Source of the DNA: Fomitopsis serialis | Taxonomy: Eukaryota; Basidiomycota; Agaricomycetes; Polyporales; Fomitopsidaceae | Assembly (NCBI RefSeq): GCF_022376445.1 | Contig: NW_025954964.1 | Span: 1,054,001 to 1,118,000, forward strand | Reading direction: 5' to 3' | Length of the DNA stretch: 64,000 nucleotides | Shown: one piece after another, positions 22,498 to 33,891 of the stretch | How the letters are laid out: each line of letters begins with the position of its first letter | How positions within the stretch are numbered: the stretch's first letter is position 1 | The notes under the pieces: model-generated | What the model was told of the DNA's origin: nothing | Databases searched by the model: none | The model's input: only the letters and a program-made list of their open reading frames with translations | Program-made: the position numbers and the translations under genes

Positions 22498-23814
22498 CAG
22501 AAGGAGCGCAGAGGGCAGTTGGGTATTAGAGAGGGAGAGCGGAGGAGAACAGCGTCGAGCCGTCTTGGGTCGGCGCGTTGCATCGTGTTTGCGTGAGAAC
22601 GACAGCCACCTTATATGGGCACACGCGCGCTCGATACTCTAATTCGGCACACCAGCCACCTCCATTTCACAATTCCGCTGACAGGCACCTGCAGGACGCA
22701 TGTGTGGCCCATGGGATCATCCCCGGACACAGGACCACTGACCGCAGGCGAAGGCGAACACAAGAACTACAAGCAACGAACAGTCTACAGTACGTAGGCA
22801 AGCCGACGGCCTGGCCAAGCCACCCCAGTCACCCGTGAGCATCACAGCAGTGCAGACTGCGCGAAGTCGAAGTGATGCTATCCCAGATGTTGGTTCCAAA
22901 GGAGAATAGCACAAGGACCACATTCAGAGGACCATGCCATCGCGATCACGTCCACGGTCAGAGAGATATTCTGTGATCCATGCCAAACAAGGTAGCAACC
23001 CCAGCGTGTCTTCTGCAAGGACTGTGGTGCGTCGCTGCTATACATCACCAAGATCGTGTGCAATACCACACGGGCGCGAAGCTTCCGTGCCTCGAGGGAT
23101 AGAATGAGCAGTTGGGCGCAAGTTCTTGGGAATAAGTTGTCTTTCGGGGCCGTGCAAGCTTGCGGAGATTGTTTATTTAATGCGTATGGGGCTGAATGGA
23201 GACGAATGTTTTGAGTAGGCGACCGGACAAGGTTTACAATGCGTCCGTTCGTGGGTAAGTAGATAACGGAGCATTCCATCCGACCTGAGCTCGAGATTAA
23301 CCCAGACGCAAGCACTTAGCAGGCGTAGATCCAACCGTGACCAGATACGAACACGAACCAGGTGAGAGACTCCCGCCTGAAGATGCCCTGTATATCACTG
23401 AAGCAACGATCTTCTCATGACAGTGCAGTTCGCAGCGAGAATGGACGACAGAGTATAGCACCCAAATCGAATGATCGACATTGACAAGCTGACTATGATT
23501 TCAATCGTAGTGCGCCGGCACGACAGGGAACGCACAGATGTGAACCAGGTGGTGAACTTGGAGAGCAGAACAGAGAGGCCTCTAGATCCAAGTTGGTCCG
23601 ACCGGACAATAGAGAAGAGCTCTGGCGCGTGAAGAGCACAGGGCAAGTGAGAGCAGAGAGAAAGCGGCTGAGTCAGCGACCGAAAGCTGAGGAGGCGGCA
23701 GGGCTCGGCAGACGGCGATTGCCGGGAGTGCGGGTGCGGGGAATGAATCTCCGCCACGCGAGGATTCTTACTAATACACGCCCGCCATCTGAAAGCCTAC
23801 AGTGCAGATTGCCC
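22498..23814. other. Intergenic stretch of 1.3 kb, no gene recognised
   Basis: This stretch separates the divergent Psr1-like and bZIP genes and must hold both promoters and leaders. No frame resembling protein was seen. An upstream frame runs open into the bZIP gene but has no protein-like composition before 23815. Confidence 0.5.
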
Positions 23815-24799
23815 ATGTTGGGACACGCCCCATATCACCCTCAGCAGCCCCCGCCGCCCTCAGCAGCAGCCGCGCCTGCCCCCGCCCCGCCCCCCAACGC
23901 CAACCCATCCGAACACAATGCCATCCACCACCAGCACCCGCCCCCGGGCCAGCCCCAGCCACCAGGTACCTTTCAGACTCTCCGGCTGCGCGACGACCCT
24001 CCCGCCGTGACCCAGCCCGCCCCATCGCGAGGCAGGAAGCGCAAGACCCCGCCAAACGCAAACCAGGACGCGCAGCCCGCGCAGACAGCCCCTCCTCCCC
24101 CCGTTCCCATCCATCCGCACCCTGGACCACCCCCTCCAGGCATGCCCCCGCACCTTCCTCCCCCGCACGCCCTCATGCCCCCTCATCCGCACCATCTCGG
24201 TGCCCCGCCGCCCCTCCCGCACGGCTACCAGTACCCCCACACCCCGGGGACTACACGCCGGGAGGCATGCCGCCTCCGGGTCCGCCAGGTGCCCCGCCGC
24301 CCGACGAGCAACAGCAGCCACCATCGCCAACTCAGGGCGGATCAGCTGGGCGCCCGCTCAGCCAGAGCAAACGCGCAGAGCAGAACCGGAAGGCGCAGCG
24401 CGCATTTAGGGAGCGGAGAGACCAGTGCGTATTCCCCTTTGTCTTCATCTCACCGTTCGTCCTGACATCGCCCCTAGGCATGTGAAGGCGCTCGAGTCGC
24501 GGTCGCAGCTCCTCGACGCCGCGCTCGCATCTGCGGACGAGGCGAATCGGCGCTGGGAGGAGTGCCGCGCGCTCGTGGACAGCTTGCGTATCGAGATCAA
24601 CACCCTCCGAGGCCACATAAGTGCACTACAGGAGGAGAACGGCAAGCTGCGCTCGGCGCTCGGACCAAACGCCCCCGAGGCTGCAGGTGTCGCGCCGTCC
24701 GTGACCGTATCCGCATCTGCTCACGAGCAGTCGGCGGGAGAGAACAGACCAAACGGCGAACATCAGGGTGGTGCGGCGCGGGAAGGCGGGAAAGACTGA
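23815..24799 (+). CDS. Yap/AP-1-like bZIP transcription factor (one-base frame break)
   Basis: Exons 23815-24424 and 24478-24799 are joined by a 53 bp intron that splits the basic region. The basic region KRAEQNRKAQRAFRERRDQ carries the fungal Yap/Pap1 signature (N-x2-A-Q-x2-F-R), followed by a coiled-coil leucine-zipper segment (ALESRSQLLDAALASADEA). The N-terminal half is proline- and histidine-rich, with a basic RGRKRKTPP patch that may be a nuclear signal. The frame from the ATG ends inside the G run at 24246-24249; the bZIP frame needs one extra base there, and exon phase arithmetic confirms a one-base deficit. Corrected length would be about 310 residues. Yap-like factors govern oxidative and metal stress, but many proline-rich members are uncharacterised. 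Confidence 0.75.
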
Positions 24800-25056
24800 T
24801 GATCACGAATCCAACGCGTTTCCTTCGACTGGGCTGTAGGTCGTATCCTAGTAGACACGTTCTCTTGTACGAGCTTTTTATAATAACTAAATTTCGACAT
24901 CGAATGTCCCATATCGTGTGCCATTCGTGCGGAATTCTAGGAGTCCAAGTACATTGCAGCGACTTCGATGAATACAGGGGTAATACTATTACGGGCGCTC
25001 AGACGCGTCTGGCGCCGAGGGACGCTCTCGCTGTGTCTTCTACTTACCATCCAGCC

Positions 25057-26132
25057 ATGTCGCAGGCCAAGGAGAACAGCCATGGCTCACAGCGGACAGA
25101 CCACCAGTCAGCGAAGCGAGGTTTGTCTCTCCCATCTAGCTGAGATCACGGAACCAATCCCTCTGTAGGTCCAGCGCCGCTCGTCAAGTACTACCTGGTC
25201 GCGTACAACGTCCTCTCGACCCTCGGCTGGGGCTACGTCCTCGTCGCGACCCTCGCCCACCTCGCGGGCCTCGACGCGTCCTCCGATGCCCAGGCGAGCT
25301 TTCTCCCCGCCGCCTTCACGCGGTACCTCCCCATCATCCCCCGACTGAGCGGTGCACGTCACCGCCTCGAAAAGAGCGTTCCACTCGCGCTCGTCCCGCT
25401 AGTGCGCCGCGCGTGCACGACCTATGCCGCGGTTGGCTACCAAACGTCGGTGGTGCAGAGCTTCGCGGTGCTGGAGGTGCTACATGCGCTCCTGGGGTGG
25501 GTGCGCAGCCCAGTCGGGACGACGGCGGCGCAGGTGGCTAGTCGGCTCTACTTGGTATGGGGCATCACCGCGCAGTTCGAGGAGGTGCGTTCTTACCTTC
25601 GTGTATACGGAAGCCGCGCTGAGACAGGAGCCAGACACGCACGCACCCCCTGTACGCGAGCATGGTCCTCTCGTGGTCCCTCACCGAGGTCGTGCGCTAC
25701 AGCTTCTACGCGTGCTCCCTCCTCGGAATCGAGTCCAAGCCACTGCTCTGGCTGCGCTACACGCTCTTCTACGTCCTCTACATCACGGGTGCGGGCTCCG
25801 AGGCCGGTCTCATCTACGCGTCTCTCCCGTCCCCGCCGCCAACCATTCCCTTCCTCTCGTCGGAGTGGTACGGGTGGATACTCCCGCTGTCCTGGCCGCT
25901 TTCGACCCCGCGGTGGCTCGAGGCGCTGCATGACGACATTAGGTGCTTCATGTTCTTGCTTTGGTGGCCATGTGAGTGATCGTTCGACTGAAATTGACGG
26001 GTGCGGCTGGGCTGATGCGTTGATTTCTGTGCAGCGCTCTATGTTCTCTACACGTATATGATGAGACAGCGGAGGAAGGTGCTTGGGACTGGGCGAGGGC
26101 GGACTCTCGGAAAGAAGCCAAAGACTCTCTGA
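25057..26132 (+). CDS. PHS1: PHS1/HACD-type very-long-chain 3-hydroxyacyl-CoA dehydratase
   Basis: Four exons (25057-25120, 25169-25584, 25635-25971, 26035-26132) join in phase to 304 residues. The polytopic PTPLA/HACD family is evident: KYYLVAYNVLSTLGWGYVL at the first helix, TSVVQSFAVLEVLHALLGWV, a loop RTHPLYASMVLSWSLTEVVR with the conserved YSFYA, then FYVLYITGAGSEAGLIY, which carries the conserved Glu near the active-site Tyr. The C-terminus GKKPKTL is a dilysine-like ER signal. The enzyme removes water from 3-hydroxyacyl-CoA in the third step of ER fatty-acid elongation, feeding ceramide synthesis. Length is larger than yeast Phs1 (217 residues) because of a longer luminal loop. Confidence 0.88.
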
Positions 26133-26249
26133 ACCCGGTTGGATGCCTCCTCTCACATGCATGACGGTCTACGATGTTCTGCCTACTGACTACAAAAATA
26201 ATCTGATGAACGGCGTCTCAGCACAAAAGCACCCGTCACGACAGAACGA

Positions 26250-28211
26250 TCACGGCGGGTCTTTGTTGTTCACACTCAGCGCGAAGCCAATCCGGTTGCC
26301 CGGATAGTCGTATATCGAGTACCCTATGCGGTGCGTGAAATGAGTGCCCGGACTCGCTTCGATTGCAGTGAAGAGCATACTCACAAGACTTCAAGAACTC
26401 ATCTCCTATTTCCAGCCATACCTCGTTCACATACGCCTCGACAAAGATAGAGCGAACAACACTCACCGATGATCGCAAGGTTATCTGGGAAACCCTGTCC
26501 GAGCGCGAGGATGCCGCCCACACAGTCCCTGTACGCCGGGCCGCCGGCACGCTCGTTCAGTCAAGGGCTGGATGTGAGACGTGCAAGGGTGTGTACCACT
26601 CACGGAGAGGCAGCCGAGGTCCGGCCGAGATTGAAGTCGGCAGGATCGACGCTGTAGGCCCGTCCGCCGAAGGTGAGAGTGACGGCGAGAGGAGTGTCGC
26701 AGGGGTAGGTGTAGAAGCCTGCTCCGGCGGGGATGTGTACGTGAGAACGCTGCGCGGCTGTCAGGGGACGTCAACTAACCTGCGCCGTACTCCAAAGCTT
26801 GTTTGGAGCCAGGGATCTGTGAAGAAGAAGAATGTAGGTTTACAGGCGGCCGGGTATCCGCTGTCAGGGATTACTGCTTACCAGGGCGTAGAACTGGGAA
26901 GTGACGTCGTCTGGTAGGTATATTAACGTCGTGCCTGTGTCGATGGCGGCAGTCAAGTTCGCAGGGACGCCTTGCCATTGGTTGACGGCCAACTTATTGA
27001 GTCCGAGAGACCAGTAGGTCTATGCCAGTGTTCATATTTGCACAAGCACAGGAAAGGGCGGGGCGGACTTACGCGTGATACAACCGGACTCCAGGTAATC
27101 GGACCAATGGCCTTCGTCGTATCGAAACACCCAAAACACACCTCACCACCGGCCGCCTGGTCTCTCTGCAAGTGCACCGCGAACGCACCCGACGCAACCT
27201 GCTTGGACGTCATCAGGTTCTCGAAGAAAGTGGGCTGCCTGCTCTGCGCGATGCTTCCGAACGCCAGACCGAGCAGTCCGTCGGACGGGGCGTCGTAGAA
27301 GTCCTCCGTCTCGCTCTTCACCGCGCCAAATGTCTGTTGCGCGACGGAGAGCGGGCCGACGCTGACCACGTCCTGGGCGAGTGAGCCAGAGACCTTGCCC
27401 GCGCCGTAAGATACGGAGAATCGCTGACCGAGGGTGTGGTAGGAGGAGCTCTCGTACGCACGGAAGGAGTCGCCAGCACAGGAACGACAATTGACGGGTA
27501 CCCAGAGGTCCGCGGAGCCGGTGTCGATGTCGACGGTGAGGACTTGACTAGGACTGTGCGAGCCGAACTCGAGGTTGCCGTAGTACAAGATGTCCATGCC
27601 GCCTGCTACGTCGTCCGTCAGCGCCATCTGTGCTGTCCCGGGGATCTGCACAATTGGTCGCGGTCCGCTCGCGTCGTCTAAGCTTTCAGCGAAAGGCAAG
27701 AGATAGAACTGCGATTGTGATACGGCAAGGGTGGTGTTTCCAGTGGTGTTACTTGCGCTGGCAGCGTTGGTGCGAGCAGCACTTGTGGCGTTGGCAGCCC
27801 CGGTGGTGTTTGTGACGGTTGCGTTCGTACTGTTCAGAGCACCGATGAGCGGGTGAGTGAAAGGCGCATATCCCTTCTCCGGATGCGTGTCGGGGTTGAG
27901 ACCCACGCCGGACAGGAATTGTTCTGCCTGTGCGTACTTGCCCAGAAGCCCGCTGATTTCTGCTGTCTGTCAACGATGCGTCAACCAGCCGAGTGTGGTA
28001 TTGGAGCATTTTCAAGGCATACCGCATAGGTAGGATCGAAGACATGCGGTGTGTCTGCGTTTCGCTGCGCAAAGGGTCGGCCAGCAGACCGCTTGATCTT
28101 CATTATATATCCAGCTGTGCTGTTTTCGGGGGGGAAGAGGTTCAGAGGACCAGCATAGCAGTTCAATACCAAGGAAACAACAACGGCCAGGCGGCCAGAA
28201 CATAACCCCAT
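26250..28211 (-). CDS. Secreted pepsin-like aspartic protease (family A1)
   Basis: Eight exons (28211-28023, 27966-27073, 27019-26882, 26816-26780, 26718-26604, 26528-26467, 26405-26385, 26323-26250) join in phase to 509 residues. A signal peptide (GRLAVVVSLVLNCYAG) precedes a propeptide and an Asn/Thr-rich linker with many N-glycosylation sequons (about residues 95-125). Both catalytic motifs are present: VDIDTGSADLWVP and AAIDTGTTLIYLP. The flap region includes FSVSYGAGKVSGSLAQD, and the C-terminus has YDYPGNRIGFAL, the usual last strand. No GPI-anchor tail is visible, so the protein is probably secreted. Wood-decay fungi carry many such proteases for nitrogen acquisition. Exon 7 is only 21 bp. 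Confidence 0.9.
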
Positions 28212-28605
28212 CGAGGGGAAGCGATGTCGAAGAGTTGATGCACCTGGCAAGTGGACATGAATCCGGGCGTGAAGGCATCTGGCCCACTCTTATAATATTC
28301 TGGCATGAGCTGGGCTGGCAGCGGCTTGCGTACAAACTTCTGTGGCCCGGGCTAGACATTCGAGTTTGGACGAGGGAGCGTGGGCGACAGCCGCCGCACA
28401 ATGCGCCCGCCGGTCGATCTGGGATCTGCGGTGATCGAGATTGGATGGTGGCAGTAATATCTCATGTCCAGTCACAATCCGGCAGACTTCCGGGGCGCAC
28501 AACATCCCGTGCCAGTGTTCTGAGTCTTATTCTGACTAATATACCGCTGCGAGGTGATTATGTTCAGCGTCCTCGTAGCTTCGCATCTCACTGAACCATC
28601 CTGAC

Positions 28606-30733
28606 ATGGAGCAGAAGTGGAGAGCCTGGCCGTGGAGAAGAGGCAGCGACTTGCAGACGCGATCCCAAAGGAATGGGTCCCCTCCTCAACGCCTGCGCCA
28701 CATCGACTGGACGTGACGGGACTGCCCCGAGAGAGCGGTATCCTGTCTGACAGAGAGATAGAGATCACCGAAGTCACGGATGTAGACACTCTGTTGAGGA
28801 GACTCGCAACAGCAGAATGGTCCGCGGTGGAAGTCACCACTGCGTTCTACAAGCGAGCCGTAATCGCACACCAAGCTGTAAGACTTCTCGCCCATTACGC
28901 TGTTCGTGTCTTATGCGAGTGGTAGGTGAACTGCTTGACGGAGGTCTTCGTCGAGAAAGCCTTGGCGCGTGCAGCAGCACTGGACCAGTTCCTGAAGACG
29001 AACGGCAAGGTCGTCGGACCGTTGCATGGCTTGCCCATCTCGCTGAAGGACATGTTCAATGTCAAAGGCATCGAAACCACACTTGGTAGGCATTAAATGC
29101 TGCACATAGCATCTCGATTCTAAGTATGACGACATCAGGTTATGCCTCCTGGGTTGGCAGGTACGCCCAGGAAGACGCAGTCATAGTCGAAGCGCTCGTC
29201 GAATGCGGCGCCATCCCATATGTGAAGACGAATGTCCCTCAAAGCGTAATGGTAATATCACGCGTGAACGATTTGACAACACTCTCACTGACAGGAATGC
29301 CCCATAGTGGACCGAGACGCACAACCTACTGTTCGGCCGTACGGTCAATCCGTATAATCGCTCCCTCACATGCGGCGGTTCAAGTGGCGGAGAAGGTGCA
29401 CTGATCGCCCTCAAAGGCAGTGTGCTTGGGGTCGGTACTGACCTTGGAGGGTAAGCCCCACAGCATCCAACAAACGCATATCATAGCGCTTAATGTGCCT
29501 CTGCAGCTCGATTCGCATACCGGCGGTTTACAATGGCATCTACGGCCTCAAGCCGTCTTACCACCGTCTCCCCATCCACGGCTGCGTCGGCCCGTTGGAA
29601 GGCCAGGAATGCGTACGCGCAGCGGCGGGACCATTGTCTAGCAGTCTCAGCGGACTGAAGACGTTCATGAAGGCTGTACTCAGCACTCAACCATGGTTCA
29701 AGGATCCCTCAGTAGTCCCCATGGAGTGGAATGAGAAACTGTATGCGCTTGAAAGGCATGGCAGAGGCGAGCAGCTGTGCTTCGCTATTATGTGGGATGA
29801 CGGCAAGGTCAAGCCGCACCCACCACTGCAGAGGGCACTCCGGATGGCGAAGGAGGCATTGACCGCTGCGGGCCATACAGGCACATCATCTTGCTTGATC
29901 TGGCGAACGTCGAAGCTGATTTGCTTCCTCCCCAGTGACCGACTGGGAACCTCTGAATCACTATGAGTTCGCCAGGCTTGCTGTATGTTCCCCGTGCTCA
30001 TCAAGGATACCAGACATATTCTGACACAGTACCCTGCCGACAGAACACAATCTGGCGCGCCGGCTCCCGCCGCGACATACAATCCCACGTCGCTGAGCAC
30101 GGCGAGCCGCTCCTCTCGGGCATGGGCACCGACGAAGACACGTCCCCGGGTTTCTTCACCGGCGATGGCGCGAAAGACGTGCATGCATACGAGCTATGGC
30201 AGCTGCAGAACAAGCTCTTCAACATGCGCAAGGCGTATCTCGAACACTGGCAGAAAACTGCCAGCCAAACGGGTACTGGGCGACCGGTGGATGCTATCAT
30301 TTGCCCCGCATCGGCGAGCGTTGCTGCGCCTCACGGGCAGAACCAGTAGGTCTCTTCTAATCGGTGAGTCCTTGGACTTCGCGTGCTGAGCGGGATGAAG
30401 GTACACGAACTATACCACGGTGTGGAACACCCTCGACTACGCTGCGACGGTGTTCCCTGTCACGAAGGTGGACGCACGGGTGGATGTCAAGTCTCCGCCG
30501 CATTCGTTCCACAGCTCTATCGACAAGATCTACCACGGCATGTGTACGTGGTCGTGGTGTCGTCTTCCCTCCCACTCGAGTTCACTCGCTTCGATGTAGA
30601 TGATCCTCAGGTATTCAACGGTATGCCGGTGGGTCTTCAGCTGGTCGGAAGGCCCCTCGAAGAAGAGGCTGTCCTCGCGATGACGGAGATCGTGATTCAG
30701 GCCCTCGGGAAGATCGGAAAGGCACGTTTGTAG
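28606..30733 (+). CDS. Acetamidase-like amidase (amidase signature family; frame break near start)
   Basis: Nine exons (28606-28877, 28926-29085, 29139-29251, 29308-29450, 29507-29880, 29936-29982, 30044-30345, 30401-30543, 30600-30733) encode about 562 residues. The amidase-signature triad is visible: the Lys in LPISLKDMFN, the cis-Ser in GGSSGGEGALIALKG, and the nucleophile Ser in TDLGGSIRIPAVYNG. The C-terminal YDPQVFNGMPVGLQLVGRPL is typical. Fungal relatives hydrolyse small or fatty acid amides to ammonia. The first exon needs one extra base in the GG at 28619-28620: the ATG reads MEQKW, while the family frame ESLAVEKRQRL starts one base out. Intron 5 (29881-29935) has a GC donor. Confidence 0.82.
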
Positions 30734-31342
30734 CGGAGAACATGTTTCGGGAGACGTGTACTTCTAGTCCACTTCGGATGTATTGCAGGTATATGGCATG
30801 ATCGAGGCTCGGTGAGGGCCGTTCGGTTTTCTCCTGCTGTTCTTAGGGCCCTGTATCCCGAGGCGACCGGGAAATGTCCTCCACTTGCTGGAAGACTCAC
30901 CACTGGACGTCGTTCTGTGCTGGCGTCTTACGCCAGGCCTCAAATCTGCAAGAGTCAACATCCGGGCAAGCTTCGGTCATACCGGTCCAGCGCTCCATGT
31001 CAGGCGGTGTGCTTACCGCACGCCGCCAGTAATCCGACGGTGGCGCGATCGTTCATGGGCACCCTGCCGCAGGATGTGCGCGACCAACGATCTGACCAAG
31101 GGGAACGTCGTCTAGTGCGGCGTCGTCTTCGGAGAGGATTCCTTGCTGGCAGGCGCCGACGCGGAAGGTAAGTTCCACCGACCATGGATGGTGATCGAGT
31201 GATCCAGATGTCCTCAATTCGACTCCTTACTTCGAAACACTAATTCCCGGGCGAATCGGAAAATGACTGGATGTCGTCCTATCGCCGCACCCCTCAAACT
31301 ACACACGGCTTGGGCCTTACGGACGAGCTCCAACATGACCGA

Positions 31343-31358
31343 CCATATAAGAGAAGGT
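31343..31358 (+). promoter_or_regulatory. TATA box and conserved leader of SDR1
   Basis: CATATAAGAGAAGG lies about 75 bp before the SDR1 ATG. The mirror copy upstream of SDR2 keeps GTATAAGAGAAGG near 37886-37898 on the minus strand, and the leader motif ACTCACAGAACA is also shared. Confidence 0.6.
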
Positions 31359-31420
31359 AGGGCAGCACTCACAGAACACCCACCGACCAGCTAGCAGAAC
31401 AGCAACCGGAACCTCACAGC

Positions 31421-32416
31421 ATGCCTTCTTACCTCGTCACCGGAGCCAGCAGAGGCATCGGCCTCGGCATAGTGACGAAGCTCGTGAGTATCTTGTCTTC
31501 CACTCAAGCACGCAGCGGTCACACAGAACGTCCGCTAACAACTGCCCGACAGCTCCAAGACCCAGGGAACTTCGTCATCGCCGCGGTGCGCAACCCCGAG
31601 TCTGAGAGCATCGCGACGCTCGGGAACGACCACCCCAAGGCGCGGTTCGCCGTCGTCCAGCTCGACTACTCCGACTACGCCAGCATCGGAAAGGCTGCCG
31701 CAGAGGTAGCGCACCTCCTCCCCGCCGGGCTCGACTACCTCATCAGCAACGCGGGCGTGAGCTTCCAGGAGAGCGCGAGCTTCGAGAGCATGTGCGGCGT
31801 CCACCCCCGACTGGCGTCGAGTCACACGGCTGACGGTTCCAGTTCATTCTGACAGAGACCTGCAGGTGTTTGAGGAAGAGCTCCGCGTGAACACCGTCGC
31901 GCCGATCGAGGTCGTCCGCCAGTTCCTCCCGCTGGTGCGCAAGGGCACCGCGAAAAAGGTCGTCTTCGTCAGCAGCTTCAACGGCTCGCTCGAGTTCGCA
32001 CCGACCGTCGCCACCTTGACGATCACCTATGCGATCACGAAGGCCGGGCTCAACATGTAAGTAGAAAATCATAACGCGGGCATACACGTCCCTGACACGT
32101 TGCGCACGTAATTAGCCTCGCCCGTAAATGGGCCGCGGTCCTGTACCAAGAGGGGATCACGACGGTCGTTCTTCACCCCGGTGAGTGCGCTCTTTCCTGT
32201 AAGTATGCACAAACCGCTGACGACTGCGCCGGACCAGGCTGGGTGGAGACTGAATTGGGTGTGACCATCAAAGACTGGTGGGCGGAGCGCAACCCGGACC
32301 TGAAGCCCATCACCGTGCAGCAGTCCGCGGAGGACACCCTGAAGGTCATCGCGGAGGCCAAGCTCGAGGAGAAGATCAAGCTGTACAACCACACTGGGAG
32401 CGTGATCCCCTGGTGA
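31421..32416 (+). CDS. Short-chain dehydrogenase/reductase, sniffer-like, copy 1
   Basis: Five exons (31421-31483, 31553-31791, 31856-32056, 32116-32180, 32238-32416) join in phase to 248 residues. The NAD(P) binding motif TGASRGIG is at residues 7-14. ISNAGVS matches the NAG motif, VVFVSS supplies the catalytic serine, and YAITKAGLN the YxxxK pair. LHPGWVETELG is the usual loop after the active site. The family includes carbonyl reductases of the sniffer/C-factor type acting on small aldehydes and ketones in the cytosol; no substrate can be read from sequence. Its paralogue at 36833-37812 has the same exon lengths (63, 239, 201, 65, 179 nt). It converges with GH16-1, with 248 bp between the stop codons. 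Confidence 0.9.
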
Positions 32417-32664
32417 TAGGCTTCGCTTTGGTCCGCATACTTTAGTACCGGCTATGTGCTATCTCGATCGTGACGAACGTATGTCTCTAGCTAATACCCA
32501 AATGACGGTGAGATTAGTATGGTGTTCCATCCTACATTGTTCGATGTCACGCGTGAACAAAGCGACTCGGCCCCAAAAGGCGACAGGAAGCAAAGGACAG
32601 GGCGGTCTCGCCGAAGATTCCCATGGCGGTATAACCGCTACGGACCACCCAAGCGACGCGCCCT

Positions 32665-33891
32665 TCACGAAGGAGGGGGAGGATTCGGCGAGGCTGGCTG
32701 GCCGAAAGGTGTGTAGATCCAGAGGCCGTTGACTTCCCAGTAGGCCTCTGTGAATGCTTCAGGGTTGTTGTTGACCACTAAGCACGCATATACGTAAGCC
32801 TAAAACATACTGAAAGCGATGTTGATTACTTACAGTCGGTACACGACCCAGGACAGCTACTTGTAGGGTAGGCGCTCCCTGCCCAGTCGCCCTGCTCGGC
32901 CGTCAGCATCTCGCTCGCGTCAGAGAGCAGAAGATACTCACGCAGAACGTCAAATCAAACACGAACTGGTGCGCATTGAAGTGCTCCTCATAACCGCACT
33001 CTGCGCTCATGGGGAACACCGCATACGGCTCGCCCCAGCTCGCGTCCGGGCTCACACCCGCGACCGCAGCGACGAGCGGATAGCGCACGGCGAGGGGCAC
33101 GCTTGCCACGTCCTCCCTGCTCCAGAACCACGCGCGGATGCCGGTCGCGTTCCCGCGCTCGACGGCGAACCAGCCGCCGCCCGCGCCGTTGAAGTCGGCG
33201 CCGTACGAGAGCGGCGCGCCGGAGACGCCGCAGCCCTGGTTCGAGTTGTAGTCCGCGTCGCAGATCGTGGAGGTGACGGAGCCGGACATGGTGCGCGTCG
33301 CCGGCATGGTGCAGCCCGGCGAGGTGTGCAGAGACATGAGGTTCCCAGATTGGAGGTTCACGCCTGGAATGCATTAGACGGGGGTGGGCTCTGCCGCAGG
33401 GTGCGTACCTTCGATAATGTCGATCTCGCCGCCGTCGGGCCAGGGCCCAGTCTGGCTGAGCGACCAGAAGGCGGGCCAGGTTGCGCATCCCTGGGGCATG
33501 TGCTGGAGGTCGAGCACGGCGACGGAGTCGGAGTACGCCTTGTTGGAGAGGATGCGATTGCTGTTGCGACCGAGGGCGCCGTTCGCGACGACGTTGGTGC
33601 TGTCTGCGCGCAAGACGAACTTGTCCAGCGTCGCTGCAAAGAACGTGAGGACCAGCATCAACGGACGCGCGGAAAGGAGCGAGCAGACGCGTGCGCACCG
33701 TAGGTGAGGTTCTGGGAAACGGCGGTTCCGAGGTCAACATAGTTGACGTCGCCGTTGGTGGGGTCGGCGATGGTTTGCCATGTCCAGGTGCTGAGGAACT
33801 CGGTGCCAACATACGCGTCCGCGAGGGTGTAGAGTTGCGCAGCGGCCACGGGTGCGAGTGCGGCCGCGAGGAGGGAGAGGGCGGGACGCAT
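32665..33891 (-). CDS. GH16 laminarinase-like endo-beta-1,3(4)-glucanase, secreted, copy 1
   Basis: Five exons (33891-33699, 33633-33409, 33363-32942, 32891-32834, 32777-32665) join in phase to 336 residues. An N-terminal signal peptide (RPALSLLAAALAPVAAA, cut before QLYTL) directs secretion. The GH16 catalytic motif GGEIDIIEG provides nucleophile and acid/base glutamates in E-x-D-x2-E spacing. ATWPAFWSLSQTGPWPDGG and QGCGVSG are typical of the basidiomycete Lam16A-type group, which cuts beta-1,3 and mixed beta-1,3/1,4 or 1,6-branched glucans, including the fungus's own wall. All landmark residues are intact. It is the mirror paralogue of 35002-36360; two exons (225 and 58 nt) have the same length in both. 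Confidence 0.9.

Larger units (their letters stand above)
30808..33891 (+). repeat. Left arm of an inverted duplication (SDR-GH16)
   Basis: This arm holds an upstream flank, SDR1 on plus and GH16-1 on minus. The right arm 35002-38450 holds the same elements in mirror order. Outside the genes, anchors remain: TATCCCGAGGCGACCGG at 30854-30870 matches the complement of 38374-38390, and AGTCAACATCCGGGCAAG at 30953-30970 matches the complement near 38254-38282. Confidence 0.8.

Noticed and set aside
23593..23814. Upstream in-frame extension of the bZIP gene
   Set aside because: Codons before 23815 do not look like protein and probably belong to the leader; the ATG at 23815 starts the proline-rich frame.
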